Of a stretch of 64,000 nucleotides of DNA, positions 53,880 through 62,276 are shown piece by piece. Position numbers and translations under genes: made by a program. Where the stretch lies: contig JAKLKU010000014.1 of the NCBI GenBank assembly GCA_023150475.1, positions 96,955-160,954 on the forward strand, in the 5' to 3' direction. Numbering within the stretch: position 1 is the stretch's first letter; the number at the start of each line of letters is the position of its first letter. The DNA is from Planctomycetota bacterium. Its GTDB lineage: Bacteria > Planctomycetota > UBA1135 > GCA-002686595. The notes under the pieces were generated by a model, which worked only from the letters and a program-made list of their open reading frames with translations, was not told where the DNA came from and ran no database searches.

Positions 53880-56147
53880 ATGATGCTCCACGACCCGACG
53901 CACGCTCCCTGGTCCACGGTGAATCGACGCTCCAGCGCGCTCGGCAGATTCGTGCGCTTCTCGTTGGCGCGAACGGTGCTGCTCGCCTGCGCTCTCTCCA
54001 CGTCCTCCGCGGCGCAGTCTGGCGTCGTCAGTTGGGGCGCGCAGACCGTGAATAGCGCGTGGGACGACGACTCGTTCGTCGAGATTGCCGTGGGCAACTA
54101 CCACACGGTCGCTCGCCGCAGCGACGGTTCGGTCGTGGCGTGGGGCGACAGCAGTTTCGGAGAGTGCGTCATACCGCCGCCGCCGACCGGACTGACTTAC
54201 GTCGAGGTCTCGGCCGGTACATTCCACACGGTCGCTCGCCGGACCGACGGCGTGGTGGCGGCTTGGGGGGACAACTCCCTCGGTCAGTGCGACGTGCCCG
54301 TGCCGCCCGTGGGGCTCGTGTACGTCGCCGTGGCCGCCGGCGGGTACCACACGCTCGCGCAGCGGAGCGACGGAACGTTGGTCGCGTTCGGCTGGAATCT
54401 CGAAGGTCAGTGCAACGTGCCGGCGCTGCCGCCGGGGCTTTCCTACGTCGACGCGGCCGGTGGCGTGATGCACAGCGTGGCCTTGAGGAGCGATGGGGCC
54501 ATCTTGGCCTGGGGCCGCAATTCCTCTGGGCAGTGCAACGTGCCCGCGCTTCCGCCCGGTCGCACTTGTGTCGACGTCGCCGCGGGCTTCGACCACACGC
54601 TCGCGCGGCTCGACGACGGCTCCGTCGTGGCCTGGGGCCGGAACGACTTGGGTCAGTGCAACGTGCCCGCTCTGCCTTCGGGCGTGACGTACGTGGCGAT
54701 GGCGGCGGGTTATCGGCACACGCTCCTCCGCCGCAGCGACGGTTCGGTCGTGGCGTTCGGAGCCAACGGACTGGGCCAGTGCGACGTGCCGGCGCTGCCG
54801 CTGGGGCTTTCGTATGTCGAAGTGGACGCAGGCACCTGGCACAGCGTGGCCCGCCGGAGCGATGGCTCGGTCGTCGAATGGGGAGACAACTCCTATGGTC
54901 AACAGAACGTCCCCGTGCCGCCGCCGGGGCTCGCGTACGTGGAGGTGTGCTCGAAGGAACTGCACTCCGCGGCGCGGCGCAGTGACGGCGCCATCGTCGC
55001 GTGGGGCGACAACTCGTCGGGTCAGTGCAACGTGCCCGCCGCACCGCCCGGACTGACGTACGTCGAAGTCGTCGTCGGAGCCGAGCACACGGTGGCCCGC
55101 CGCAGCGACGACTCCGTCGTGGCGTGGGGCAGCAACTCGAGCGGTCAGTGCAACGTGCCTGCCCTGCAGCCTGGGCTCGCGTACGTCGAACTCGCCTCCG
55201 GCCAGTTCCACACCGTTGCGCGGCTCAGCGACGGAACGGTCGTGGCCTGGGGCACGAACTTCGATGGTCAATGCAATGTGCCCGCGCTGCCGCCGGGCCT
55301 GACGTACGTGGAAGTGGACGCGGGCAGTTGGCACTCGGTCGCGCGGCGCAGCGACGGTTCGGTCGTCGCATGGGGAGCGAACACCTACGGCCAGTGCAAC
55401 GTTCCGCCGCCGCCGCCGGGTCTCGCCTACGTCGAGCTGGCGGCGGGCGACGCGCACACGGCCGCGCGCCTCAGTGATGGTTCCATCGTCGCTTGGGGTT
55501 CGAACTCGGTGGGCCAGTGCGACGTGCCCTCGTTGCCGCCAGGACTTGCCTACGTCGAGGTGACTCTCGGCGAGCGCTTCTCGGTCGCGCGCCGCAGCGA
55601 CGGTTCGGTCGTCGCCTGGGGATACAACGACCGCGGTCAATGCAACGTGCCTTCGTTGCCGCCGGGATCCGCTTACGTCGAGATCGCTGCAGGTGCCACG
55701 TTCTGCACCGCGCGCTACGAACCGGTGTGTGTCGCGCCGACGGCGTACTGCACGGCGAAGGTGAACTCGCAAGGCTGCACGCCGACGATCTACTTCACGG
55801 GCTCGCCGTCGATGGCGAACAGCACGTTCCGCGTGCATGCGAACCAACTGCTGAACAACAAGAACGGACTCTTGTTCTGGGGCGTGCAACCCCACGGTGC
55901 GCCGTTCCAGGGCGGCACGCTCTGCGTGAAGCCGCCGATCCAACGCGAGGCCGTGCAGAGCACGGGCGGCAATCCGCCGCCGAGTGATTGCTCGGGCACG
56001 TTGAGTTTCCATTGGTCGTCGCCCGAGTTCGTCTCCGAAGGGCTCTCGGTCGGCGAGACCGTGTACTGCCAGTACTGGTCGCGCGATCCGCAATCGCCGA
56101 GCACGACGAGCCTCACGGCCGCGATCGCTTTCACGATCTGCGAGTGA
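53880..56147 (+). CDS. Secreted RCC1/BLIP-II-like repeat protein with shared C-terminal Cys module
   Basis: ATG 53880 (TTG 53862 is an unlikely alternative) gives 755 residues. A signal peptide (SLARTVLLACALSTSSAAQS) precedes 13 exact-length 41-residue repeats (about 67-599) of the RCC1/BLIP-II type: VEVxAGxxHTVARRSDGSVV and AWGxNxxGQCNVP with PPGLxY closing each. The last 130 residues are the shared module (AYCTAKVNSQGCTPTI, LLFWG, FQGGTLCVKPP, DCSGTLSF, QYWSRDP, FTICE). Thirteen blades do not fit one seven-bladed propeller, so two propellers or an open solenoid are possible. The repeats are very uniform, which suggests recent copying or selection for a binding surface. Confidence 0.9.
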   Translation: MMLHDPTHAPWSTVNRRSSALGRFVRFSLARTVLLACALSTSSAAQSGVVSWGAQTVNSAWDDDSFVEIAVGNYHTVARRSDGSVVAWGDSSFGECVIPPPPTGLTYVEVSAGTFHTVARRTDGVVAAWGDNSLGQCDVPVPPVGLVYVAVAAGGYHTLAQRSDGTLVAFGWNLEGQCNVPALPPGLSYVDAAGGVMHSVALRSDGAILAWGRNSSGQCNVPALPPGRTCVDVAAGFDHTLARLDDGSVVAWGRNDLGQCNVPALPSGVTYVAMAAGYRHTLLRRSDGSVVAFGANGLGQCDVPALPLGLSYVEVDAGTWHSVARRSDGSVVEWGDNSYGQQNVPVPPPGLAYVEVCSKELHSAARRSDGAIVAWGDNSSGQCNVPAAPPGLTYVEVVVGAEHTVARRSDDSVVAWGSNSSGQCNVPALQPGLAYVELASGQFHTVARLSDGTVVAWGTNFDGQCNVPALPPGLTYVEVDAGSWHSVARRSDGSVVAWGANTYGQCNVPPPPPGLAYVELAAGDAHTAARLSDGSIVAWGSNSVGQCDVPSLPPGLAYVEVTLGERFSVARRSDGSVVAWGYNDRGQCNVPSLPPGSAYVEIAAGATFCTARYEPVCVAPTAYCTAKVNSQGCTPTIYFTGSPSMANSTFRVHANQLLNNKNGLLFWGVQPHGAPFQGGTLCVKPPIQREAVQSTGGNPPPSDCSGTLSFHWSSPEFVSEGLSVGETVYCQYWSRDPQSPSTTSLTAAIAFTICE
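54078..55676 (+). repeat. 123-bp tandem coding repeat x13
   Basis: Thirteen in-frame units of exactly 123 bp, each beginning at the GT[CG] valine codon and without a single length change. Units share CAG TGC AAC GTG CC and GTG GC[GC] TGG GG blocks. They encode the 41-residue RCC1-like repeats of the secreted protein. Confidence 0.92.
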
Positions 56148-56563
56148 TCGACTCGCGCGCTCGACGCGCGCTCGCGTCGTGACGTCGAGTCGCGCACGGC
56201 CGACTCTCGAGGCAGCGATCGGGGCCGCGCGGCGCGGGTGGGGTCCGCCCGGTGCGCTCGGGTGGCGCACCATGTCTCGCCGCCGTGGGGCGCCATGGCG
56301 TGCCGCAGTGGGGCGCCGGCTCGATGCGGCGCGCGGCGGTCGTGTCGTCGACACGCGCAACTTCTTCCGCATCGCGAGCGAGTTCGCTCGTCGCCCGCCG
56401 CGTCGGCGGCCGGCGTGTCACGGCGGTCCAACGCTCGCTCAAGACCTGCCCGGCGGCGCTCCGATGAGCGGCCGACCCCGAACGGCGCTCGATCGTCCCC
56501 GGTCGTCCCCCGACCGTCCACGATCGCCCCGAGAGCGCCGCTCCGTCGTCCGTTCCGTCCCCA
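56148..56563. other. 416-bp intergenic region without a supported gene
   Basis: An inverted repeat CGACTCG (56149-56155) / CGAGTCG (56186-56192) follows the stop of the RCC1-repeat gene and encloses a smaller GCGCG/CGCGC palindrome; it could end that transcript. The rest is Arg-codon-rich open frame upstream of the metalloprotease pair with no conserved features. No promoter elements are convincing. Confidence 0.4.
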
Positions 56564-57175
56564 ATGCGCACGTTCCTTCCGATCGCGCTCGTCGGCGCGT
56601 TGTTCCTCGTCGTCGCCGGTCTCGGCGCAGCGTTCCGCGACGTCTCCGCGAGCACGGTCGAGAAGCTCGACCTCGCGGGGCTCTTCGATCGTTCCGAGCA
56701 CGTGGTGCACGGACGCATCGCCAAGACGAGCGTGCGTCTCGGCGCGCACGGCCGGCCCGAGACGACGGTCGAGCTCGAGCTCACGACGGCGTTCTGGGGC
56801 GGAGCGCAAACTTCGCTCGTCTTCACGCTGCCCGGCGGCGCGCTCTCCGACGGTCGCGAAATGGTGATCCCGGGCTTGCCGAAGCTCGCGGTCGGCGAAG
56901 AAGTGCTGCTCTTCTTGTCGCGCGAGTCGAAACGCGGCCTGCGGCTCCCGATCGGGCTCGCGCAGGGCAAGTTCCAGATCGTGCGCGACGAACACGGTCC
57001 CGCGGTGCTCGTCCGCGGCGCGAGCGAGCTCGAAGTGCTCGACCCGGCGACCAAGAAGAGCGAGAAACTCGAGACACGCGCGACGCTCGATTGGCAGGCG
57101 ACGGTCCGCGAACTCGAACGGCTCGCGAACGTGCGCCGCGAACGCGAGGCGCGCGAGAAAGCGGAGTCGAAGTGA
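56564..57175 (+). CDS. Exported partner protein of matrixin protease
   Basis: The 203-residue protein has a signal helix (LPIALVGALFLVVAGLGAA). The mature part follows the layout of a family that regularly precedes matrixin-type metalloproteases: LDLAGLFDRSEHVVHGRI, then TAFWGGAQTSLVFTLPGGAL, then PGLPKLAVGEEVLLFL, and a charged helical C-terminus. Its stop overlaps the metalloprotease GTG by four bases. The role is unknown; a chaperone, inhibitor or surface partner of the protease is inferred from the linkage. Confidence 0.8.
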   Translation: MRTFLPIALVGALFLVVAGLGAAFRDVSASTVEKLDLAGLFDRSEHVVHGRIAKTSVRLGAHGRPETTVELELTTAFWGGAQTSLVFTLPGGALSDGREMVIPGLPKLAVGEEVLLFLSRESKRGLRLPIGLAQGKFQIVRDEHGPAVLVRGASELEVLDPATKKSEKLETRATLDWQATVRELERLANVRREREAREKAESK

Positions 57176-59370
57176 CGTCGGCGCGTCGACTCGGCCTGTT
57201 CGCCGGCGCGCTCGTCGCGTGCGCCGCGATGCTCGGCGTCGCGTTCGCGCACGTGCGGTTGACGAGCAGCTCGACCGGTTCGGGCCTCAAGTGGAACTCG
57301 CCCGGCAAGATCGGCATCACGATCAACTCGACTGGGTCGGACGACGCGCCGGACGGGAGTCACGTCGCCGCGTTGCGCAACGCGATCGCCGCGTGGAACG
57401 ACGTGCCGAACTCGAAGGCGACGTTGGTCGAGAAGACCGATCCCGACGAGATGGCGCGCACCGATTGGGAATCGGACGGCGTGCACCTGATCTGGTTCGA
57501 CGAGGACGACGACTCGGGCTACTTCCCGCTCGGCTCCGGCGTCGTCGCGATCACGCCGGTCTGGTTCCAGTCGGACGGCGAGATCGTCGACGCCGACGTG
57601 CTCTTCAACGGCTACGGCTTCGACTTCACGACCGAGGACGTCGGAGGTGCGTTCGACATCCAGGACGTCGCGACGCACGAACTCGGCCACTTGCTCGGCT
57701 TCGACCACTCCGGTTGGGCCGGCGCGACGATGTACCCGTACGTCTCGCCCGCGGTGATCGAGCACCGTTCGCTCTCCGAGGACGAAGTGCACGCGTTGCA
57801 CCACGTCTATCCGGTCGGCGGCTTCGCTTCGATCACGGGCACCGTGCGGCGGACGAGCGATTCGACGCGCGTGCTCGGCGCACACGTCGTCGCTCGTGAT
57901 GCGAACGGACGCACGGCGGCGTCCGCGCTGTCGAACTCGAACGGCGACTTCACGTTGCGCGGGCTATCGGCCGGTGACTGGACGCTCTACGCGACGCCGC
58001 TCGACTATCCGGTCTCCGGCTGGAACCTCTCGAGCGGCCAGACGGTGCAGACCGACTTCCAGTCGACGCTCGGTCCGACGGTGACGACTCAGGCGAGCGG
58101 TGCGGTCGACGTCGGCAATCTGTACGTCGGCGCGAACGCCGTGCTTTCGCTCGGGCGCAACAACGATCACTTCCCGCTGCGCATCGTGCGCGGCACCACC
58201 GACGCGTACTTCCTGCGTGGCGCGGGGCTCGATTCGCTCTGCACGCTCGAGTGCAGCGATCCGTCGATCACGATCCAAGTCGTGTCGTGGATGAACACGT
58301 TGGTCGCGTTCGACGTCACGGCTCCGCTCGGCGCCGAACGGGGTCACGCCGACCTGATCGTGACGAACTCGCTCGGCGACGTGTCGATCCTGCCGGCCGC
58401 GCTCGAGGTCACGCCGCCCGATCCGGTGGTGACCAGCGTCTCGGTCGCGCTCGGTTCCGATCTCGGCGGCACCACGCTCACGCTCGACGGCGCGAACTTC
58501 GAACCCGGCGCGCGCGTCGTCGTCGGGGAGCACGTGTACGTCGACGGCGTCGACGCGACGGTCGTCGACGACTCGACGATCACGCTGACGACCACCGCGA
58601 CGGTGCCGGGGCTCTACGACGTCGTCGTGCTCGATCCGAGCGGCGTCGAGGGCCGACTCGACGACGGCTTCGAGTTCGCTGCGATTCCGACGATCGCGAC
58701 CGTCTTCCCGAGCGCCGGCAGCGATCTCGGCGGCACGCCCGTGACCATCCGCGGCGCGAGCTTCGAAGTGGGGACGTTGGTCCGCATCGACGGTGTCACG
58801 CAGACGAACGTGACGCTCGTCGACTCGGACGAACTCGTCGTGATCACCGAACCGGGCAGCGCCGGAGGTCCGTACACCCTCGAAGTCGAGAACACGTCGG
58901 GGCACGTCGCCACGAGCGTCTTCGCGTACGCGGCGACGCCGGATCCGATGCTCGTCGGCGTCGCGCCTGCGAGCGCTTCGACCGCCGGCGGCGATCCCGT
59001 GACGATCAGCGGCGCGAACTTCGGCGTCGACACGGAAGTCTGGTTCGGCGCGGACGCCGCGACCGGCGCGGGCGGCGTTTCGGTCGACGTCACGCTCGTC
59101 GACGCGAACACTCTCGTCGTGCGCGCGCCGGCTCACGCGGCTGGGCTCGTCGACCTCGTCGTGCGCGACGGTGCGACGGGCCAAGCGACTGCGCTCGCCG
59201 GCGCGTTCGAGTTCGCGGAGCCCGAACCGTCGGGCGGCGGCGGAGGCTGCGCGACGGTGACGCCGCACGGCCCGTTCGAACCGCGATCCGCCGCGGAAGG
59301 GCTCGCGCCGCTCGTGCTCGCGTTCGCGCTGGTCCGGCTCGCGCGCTCGCGGCGCTTCGCGCTCCGCTGA
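57172..59370 (+). CDS. Matrixin metalloprotease with IPT domains and MYXO-CTERM-like tail
   Basis: GTG 57172 overlaps the partner stop (GTGA). The 732-residue protein has a signal helix, a matrixin domain with zinc site HELGHLLGFDHS (His169, His173, His179; Glu170 catalytic) and Met-turn GATMYPYVSP, a carboxypeptidase-regulatory-like domain (FASITGTVRRTSDS), and about three IPT/TIG domains (GSDLGGTTLTLDGANF, GSDLGGTPVTIRGASF, TAGGDPVTISGANF). The end is SGGGGGC, a linker, a hydrophobic helix (GLAPLVLAFALVRLA) and RSRRF: a layout like MYXO-CTERM/GlyGly-CTERM sorting tails. It should be cut and held at the outer surface or released. Confidence 0.9.
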   Translation: MTSARRLGLFAGALVACAAMLGVAFAHVRLTSSSTGSGLKWNSPGKIGITINSTGSDDAPDGSHVAALRNAIAAWNDVPNSKATLVEKTDPDEMARTDWESDGVHLIWFDEDDDSGYFPLGSGVVAITPVWFQSDGEIVDADVLFNGYGFDFTTEDVGGAFDIQDVATHELGHLLGFDHSGWAGATMYPYVSPAVIEHRSLSEDEVHALHHVYPVGGFASITGTVRRTSDSTRVLGAHVVARDANGRTAASALSNSNGDFTLRGLSAGDWTLYATPLDYPVSGWNLSSGQTVQTDFQSTLGPTVTTQASGAVDVGNLYVGANAVLSLGRNNDHFPLRIVRGTTDAYFLRGAGLDSLCTLECSDPSITIQVVSWMNTLVAFDVTAPLGAERGHADLIVTNSLGDVSILPAALEVTPPDPVVTSVSVALGSDLGGTTLTLDGANFEPGARVVVGEHVYVDGVDATVVDDSTITLTTTATVPGLYDVVVLDPSGVEGRLDDGFEFAAIPTIATVFPSAGSDLGGTPVTIRGASFEVGTLVRIDGVTQTNVTLVDSDELVVITEPGSAGGPYTLEVENTSGHVATSVFAYAATPDPMLVGVAPASASTAGGDPVTISGANFGVDTEVWFGADAATGAGGVSVDVTLVDANTLVVRAPAHAAGLVDLVVRDGATGQATALAGAFEFAEPEPSGGGGGCATVTPHGPFEPRSAAEGLAPLVLAFALVRLARSRRFALR

Positions 59371-59551
59371 CCGACGCTCGGATTCCGCCGCAGCCGACCG
59401 CGCGCGCTGCGCGGCACCGGAGCGAGTATCGTCGCGCCGCCGGTCCCGAGCGTCGTCGTGCGTGACGGCGCATCCGACCGCCGGCGCGAACGCCTACGAG
59501 TCCGACGGCCGGCGCGAGCGTCGGCGAGCCCAAACGTCGGCGCGAGCGCCG

Positions 59552-59619
59552 GCGACTTCGAGCGCCGGAAGATCTCGAGCGCTGGAAGACTTCGAGCGCT
59601 GGAAGACTTCGAGCGCTGG
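59552..59619. repeat. 17-bp tandem repeat x4
   Basis: Units of AAGACTTCGAGCGCTGG at 59586-59602 and 59603-59619, a variant AAGATCTCGAGCGCTGG at 59569-59585 and a shorter one before. It lies in the 367-bp gap 59371-59737 before the exonuclease gene; the gap holds several further GGCGCGAGCGCCGG-type short repeats but no supported gene. Confidence 0.8.
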
Positions 59620-59737
59620 CGCGAGCGCCGGCGGACTCGCGCCGCGGCGCGAAAGTCGGCGAACTCGAGCGGCAACGCGCTTCGATCGTGCCCCGAAGTG
59701 GCGGCGGATCGCGGCGAGCGCGTAGACTCTCCGCGCC

Positions 59738-60442
59738 ATGTCGACGATCGCGATGGACATCGAAGTCGCCGGCTATCCGTGGGAGGAAGTCGACGAGATC
59801 ACGCGCGGGTACCTGCTCTCCCGCGCGAAGTCCCCCCAAGACCTCGAAGCCGTGCCCGAACGCACCGCGCTCAACTTCGGTCTCGGCAAAGTGATCGCGA
59901 TCGGCATGTGGCTCGTCGAAGAGGATCGCGGCTACTTGCTGCTCGAAGGCAAGTCGGCGCCGAAACGCGAGTGGGAGAAGGTGCAAGGCTCGCAGATCTT
60001 TCGCGGCGGCGAGAAGGAGCTCCTGGTCGAGTTCTGGCGCACGATCGGAGCGTCCGAGAAACGCCGCGCGCCGCGGATCGTGACGTACAACGGCCGCGGC
60101 TACGACGGGCCCGTATTGATGATCCGCTCCGCGCAGCTCGGCGTGCGTCCGACGATGAACCTCGTGCCGTACCGCTACGACATCTCGTCGCACTGCGACC
60201 TGATGGAGGTGTTCAACTTCCAAGGCACGACGCGCGACAGTTACTCGCTCGACTACTGGTGCCGACGCTTCGACGTCGAGAGCCCGAAAGGTTCGATCGA
60301 CGGCAGCCAAGTCGGTCGCGCGTACCGCGACGGTCGTATCGAGGACATCGGCGAGTACTGCCTGCGCGACGTGCGCGCGACGGCCGAGCTCTACAAGAAG
60401 CTCGAGCCGACGCTGATCCCGCTCTTCAAGGGCGGTGCCTGA
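59738..60442 (+). CDS. Predicted 3'-5' exonuclease, PolB-like DEDDy family
   Basis: The 234-residue protein belongs to the DNA polymerase B-like exonuclease family (PF10108 type). The metal-binding residues are Asp7 and Glu9 (AMDIEV), Asp in VTYNGRGYDGPVL and Asp in YCLRDVRATAELY, where the Tyr four residues before Asp defines DEDDy. ATG 59738 gives the standard N-terminus. It would trim single-stranded DNA or RNA from the 3' end. Its stop lies inside the start of the sulfatase-fold gene (8-bp overlap), a pairing with no obvious functional link. Confidence 0.9.
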   Translation: MSTIAMDIEVAGYPWEEVDEITRGYLLSRAKSPQDLEAVPERTALNFGLGKVIAIGMWLVEEDRGYLLLEGKSAPKREWEKVQGSQIFRGGEKELLVEFWRTIGASEKRRAPRIVTYNGRGYDGPVLMIRSAQLGVRPTMNLVPYRYDISSHCDLMEVFNFQGTTRDSYSLDYWCRRFDVESPKGSIDGSQVGRAYRDGRIEDIGEYCLRDVRATAELYKKLEPTLIPLFKGGA

Positions 60443-62273
60443 GGCGCTCGGAGTGTTCGCGCTCGTCCTGCGAGCCCTGCGCGGTTTCGGCCGCGGCCGG
60501 CGCTCACCCCAAGTCACGCGCGCGGCTCGGATTCGCGCTTTCGGCGTCGCGGGGCTCGCGCTCGCTTCCGCGATCGGCGCGAGCGGTTGTTCCGACGGAG
60601 CGACGCGGCGGAACGTCGTCTTGATCAGCATCGATTCGCTGCGGGCGGATCGGCTGGGGTGCTACGGCCACGTTCCGGAGTTCGCGCCCGACCAAGCGCT
60701 CAGTCCGCACATCGACGAGCTCGCGAAACGTGGCGTCGTGTTCGACTCTGCCTGGACGTCGAGTTCCTGGACGTTGCCGGCGCACATGTCGCTCTTGACC
60801 GGGCTTGGTGCGGCGGCGCACGGCGTCGAGACCGACGACGTCGCGCTCGACCCGTTGCGTGAAACGCTCGCCGAACGCTTTCGCGCCGCAGGTTGGAGCA
60901 CCGCCGGCGTGTACAGCGGTCCGTACCTGCATCCGCGTTGGGGATTCGCGCGGGGCTTCGAGCGTTACGAGTCCGCGATGCTCACGCCCGCGCAAGTCGA
61001 CGAGCTCGTCGCTCGCGAATCCGCTCGACGCGTCGCCAAGGGCGAGCCGGCGGTCGGCGCGGAAGAGGAGCGGCTCTTCCGCTCGCGGATCTCCAACTGG
61101 GACGTCACGTCGTCCCGCGTCACCGGCTTCGCCGAACGATTCCTCGAGACGCGCGACGCGGAGGAGCCGTTCTTCCTGTTCCTGCACTACTTCGACGTCC
61201 ACTACGACCACGTGCCCGACGACGCGGTGCCAGGGCTCGCTCACGCGTTCGATCCGAGCTACGCCGGTCCGTTCGACGGGCGCAACTGGTACTTCGATGC
61301 TCGGGTGCGCGAGCTCGAACCCCCGTTCACGCGGCGCATCGGCGAGCGCGACTTGCGCCACGTGATGGCGCTCTACGACGCGGAAGTGCAGTGGGTCGAC
61401 CACCACGTCGGTCGAGTGCTCGCCGAGCTCGAGAAACGCGGACTCACCGACGACACGATCATCGTCGTCGTCTCCGACCACGGCGACGAGTTCTTCGAGC
61501 ACGACGGCATCGGTCACCGCAACACGCTCTTCGCGGAGGTCGAGCGCATTCCGCTCGTCCTCGCGCTGCCGGACGGGACCCACGCCGGTCGCCGCTCGGC
61601 GACTCCGGTGCGGATCCAGGACGTCGCGCCCACGTTGCTCGACTACTCCGGCGCCTCGGCGTCGACGAGCCCGGATGCACGCGTCGCGCCGGGTCGGATC
61701 GGCAGCGCCGCGTCGGCGATCGACGCGGCGAGCTTGCGCGGCTTGCTCGACGGCACCGAGACGAGCGCTCGTGTCGCGACGAGCCGCCTCTACGATCCGG
61801 CGCCTTGGTTCCTGAACCTGCGCGAAGCCTGGCGCGACTCGCGCTTCAGCGTCGTGCGCCACTTCGTCGTGGAGCCCGGCGCCGTCGAGGCCCGAGTCGT
61901 CGAGCGCGGCGCCGCCAGGCCCGGCGCCCTCACGCCTGGCGCGGTCACGCGTGGCGCGGTGGCACAGGTCCGCGACGTCGCGAGCGGCGAACCGATCTTC
62001 CACGTCTTCGATCGTGCCGACGATCCCGGCGAACGTGCGGCGCTACGCCCCGACGACCCGCGCTACCGTGACGCCGTCGAGCGCTTCCGCCGCTCGTGGA
62101 CGGCCGAGCGGGCTTTCCTCGATCAGTTGGAACATTCACCGCGTGAGGCCTGCCGCGTCATGGAAGCCGACCCGCAGCAGCGCGCCCAACTCGCCGCTCT
62201 CGGTTACGCGAGCGGCGTGGAGCGAGACACGGCGGCTCCAGTGCGCGAGCGGCTCGTGCTGCCGCCGCCTTGA
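60435..62273 (+). CDS. Sulfatase-fold lipoprotein, Thr nucleophile type
   Basis: GTG 60435 overlaps the exonuclease gene by eight bases. The 612-residue protein has a long basic leader and a lipobox (LALASAIGASGC, Cys52). The alkaline-phosphatase/sulfatase core shows VVLISIDSLRADRLGCYG (Asp67), SSSWTLPAHMSLLTGLG, VVVSDHGDEFFEHDGIGH and LFAEVERIPLVL. The FGly motif CxPxR is not present; Thr113 in WTLPAH takes the nucleophile place, as in phosphatase or phosphotransferase members. So it is more likely a phospho-transferring or -hydrolysing enzyme than a true sulfatase. An in-frame downstream start is possible because the first 30 residues are atypical of a signal peptide. Confidence 0.85.
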   Translation: MPEALGVFALVLRALRGFGRGRRSPQVTRAARIRAFGVAGLALASAIGASGCSDGATRRNVVLISIDSLRADRLGCYGHVPEFAPDQALSPHIDELAKRGVVFDSAWTSSSWTLPAHMSLLTGLGAAAHGVETDDVALDPLRETLAERFRAAGWSTAGVYSGPYLHPRWGFARGFERYESAMLTPAQVDELVARESARRVAKGEPAVGAEEERLFRSRISNWDVTSSRVTGFAERFLETRDAEEPFFLFLHYFDVHYDHVPDDAVPGLAHAFDPSYAGPFDGRNWYFDARVRELEPPFTRRIGERDLRHVMALYDAEVQWVDHHVGRVLAELEKRGLTDDTIIVVVSDHGDEFFEHDGIGHRNTLFAEVERIPLVLALPDGTHAGRRSATPVRIQDVAPTLLDYSGASASTSPDARVAPGRIGSAASAIDAASLRGLLDGTETSARVATSRLYDPAPWFLNLREAWRDSRFSVVRHFVVEPGAVEARVVERGAARPGALTPGAVTRGAVAQVRDVASGEPIFHVFDRADDPGERAALRPDDPRYRDAVERFRRSWTAERAFLDQLEHSPREACRVMEADPQQRAQLAALGYASGVERDTAAPVRERLVLPPP

Positions 62274-62276
62274 GCG

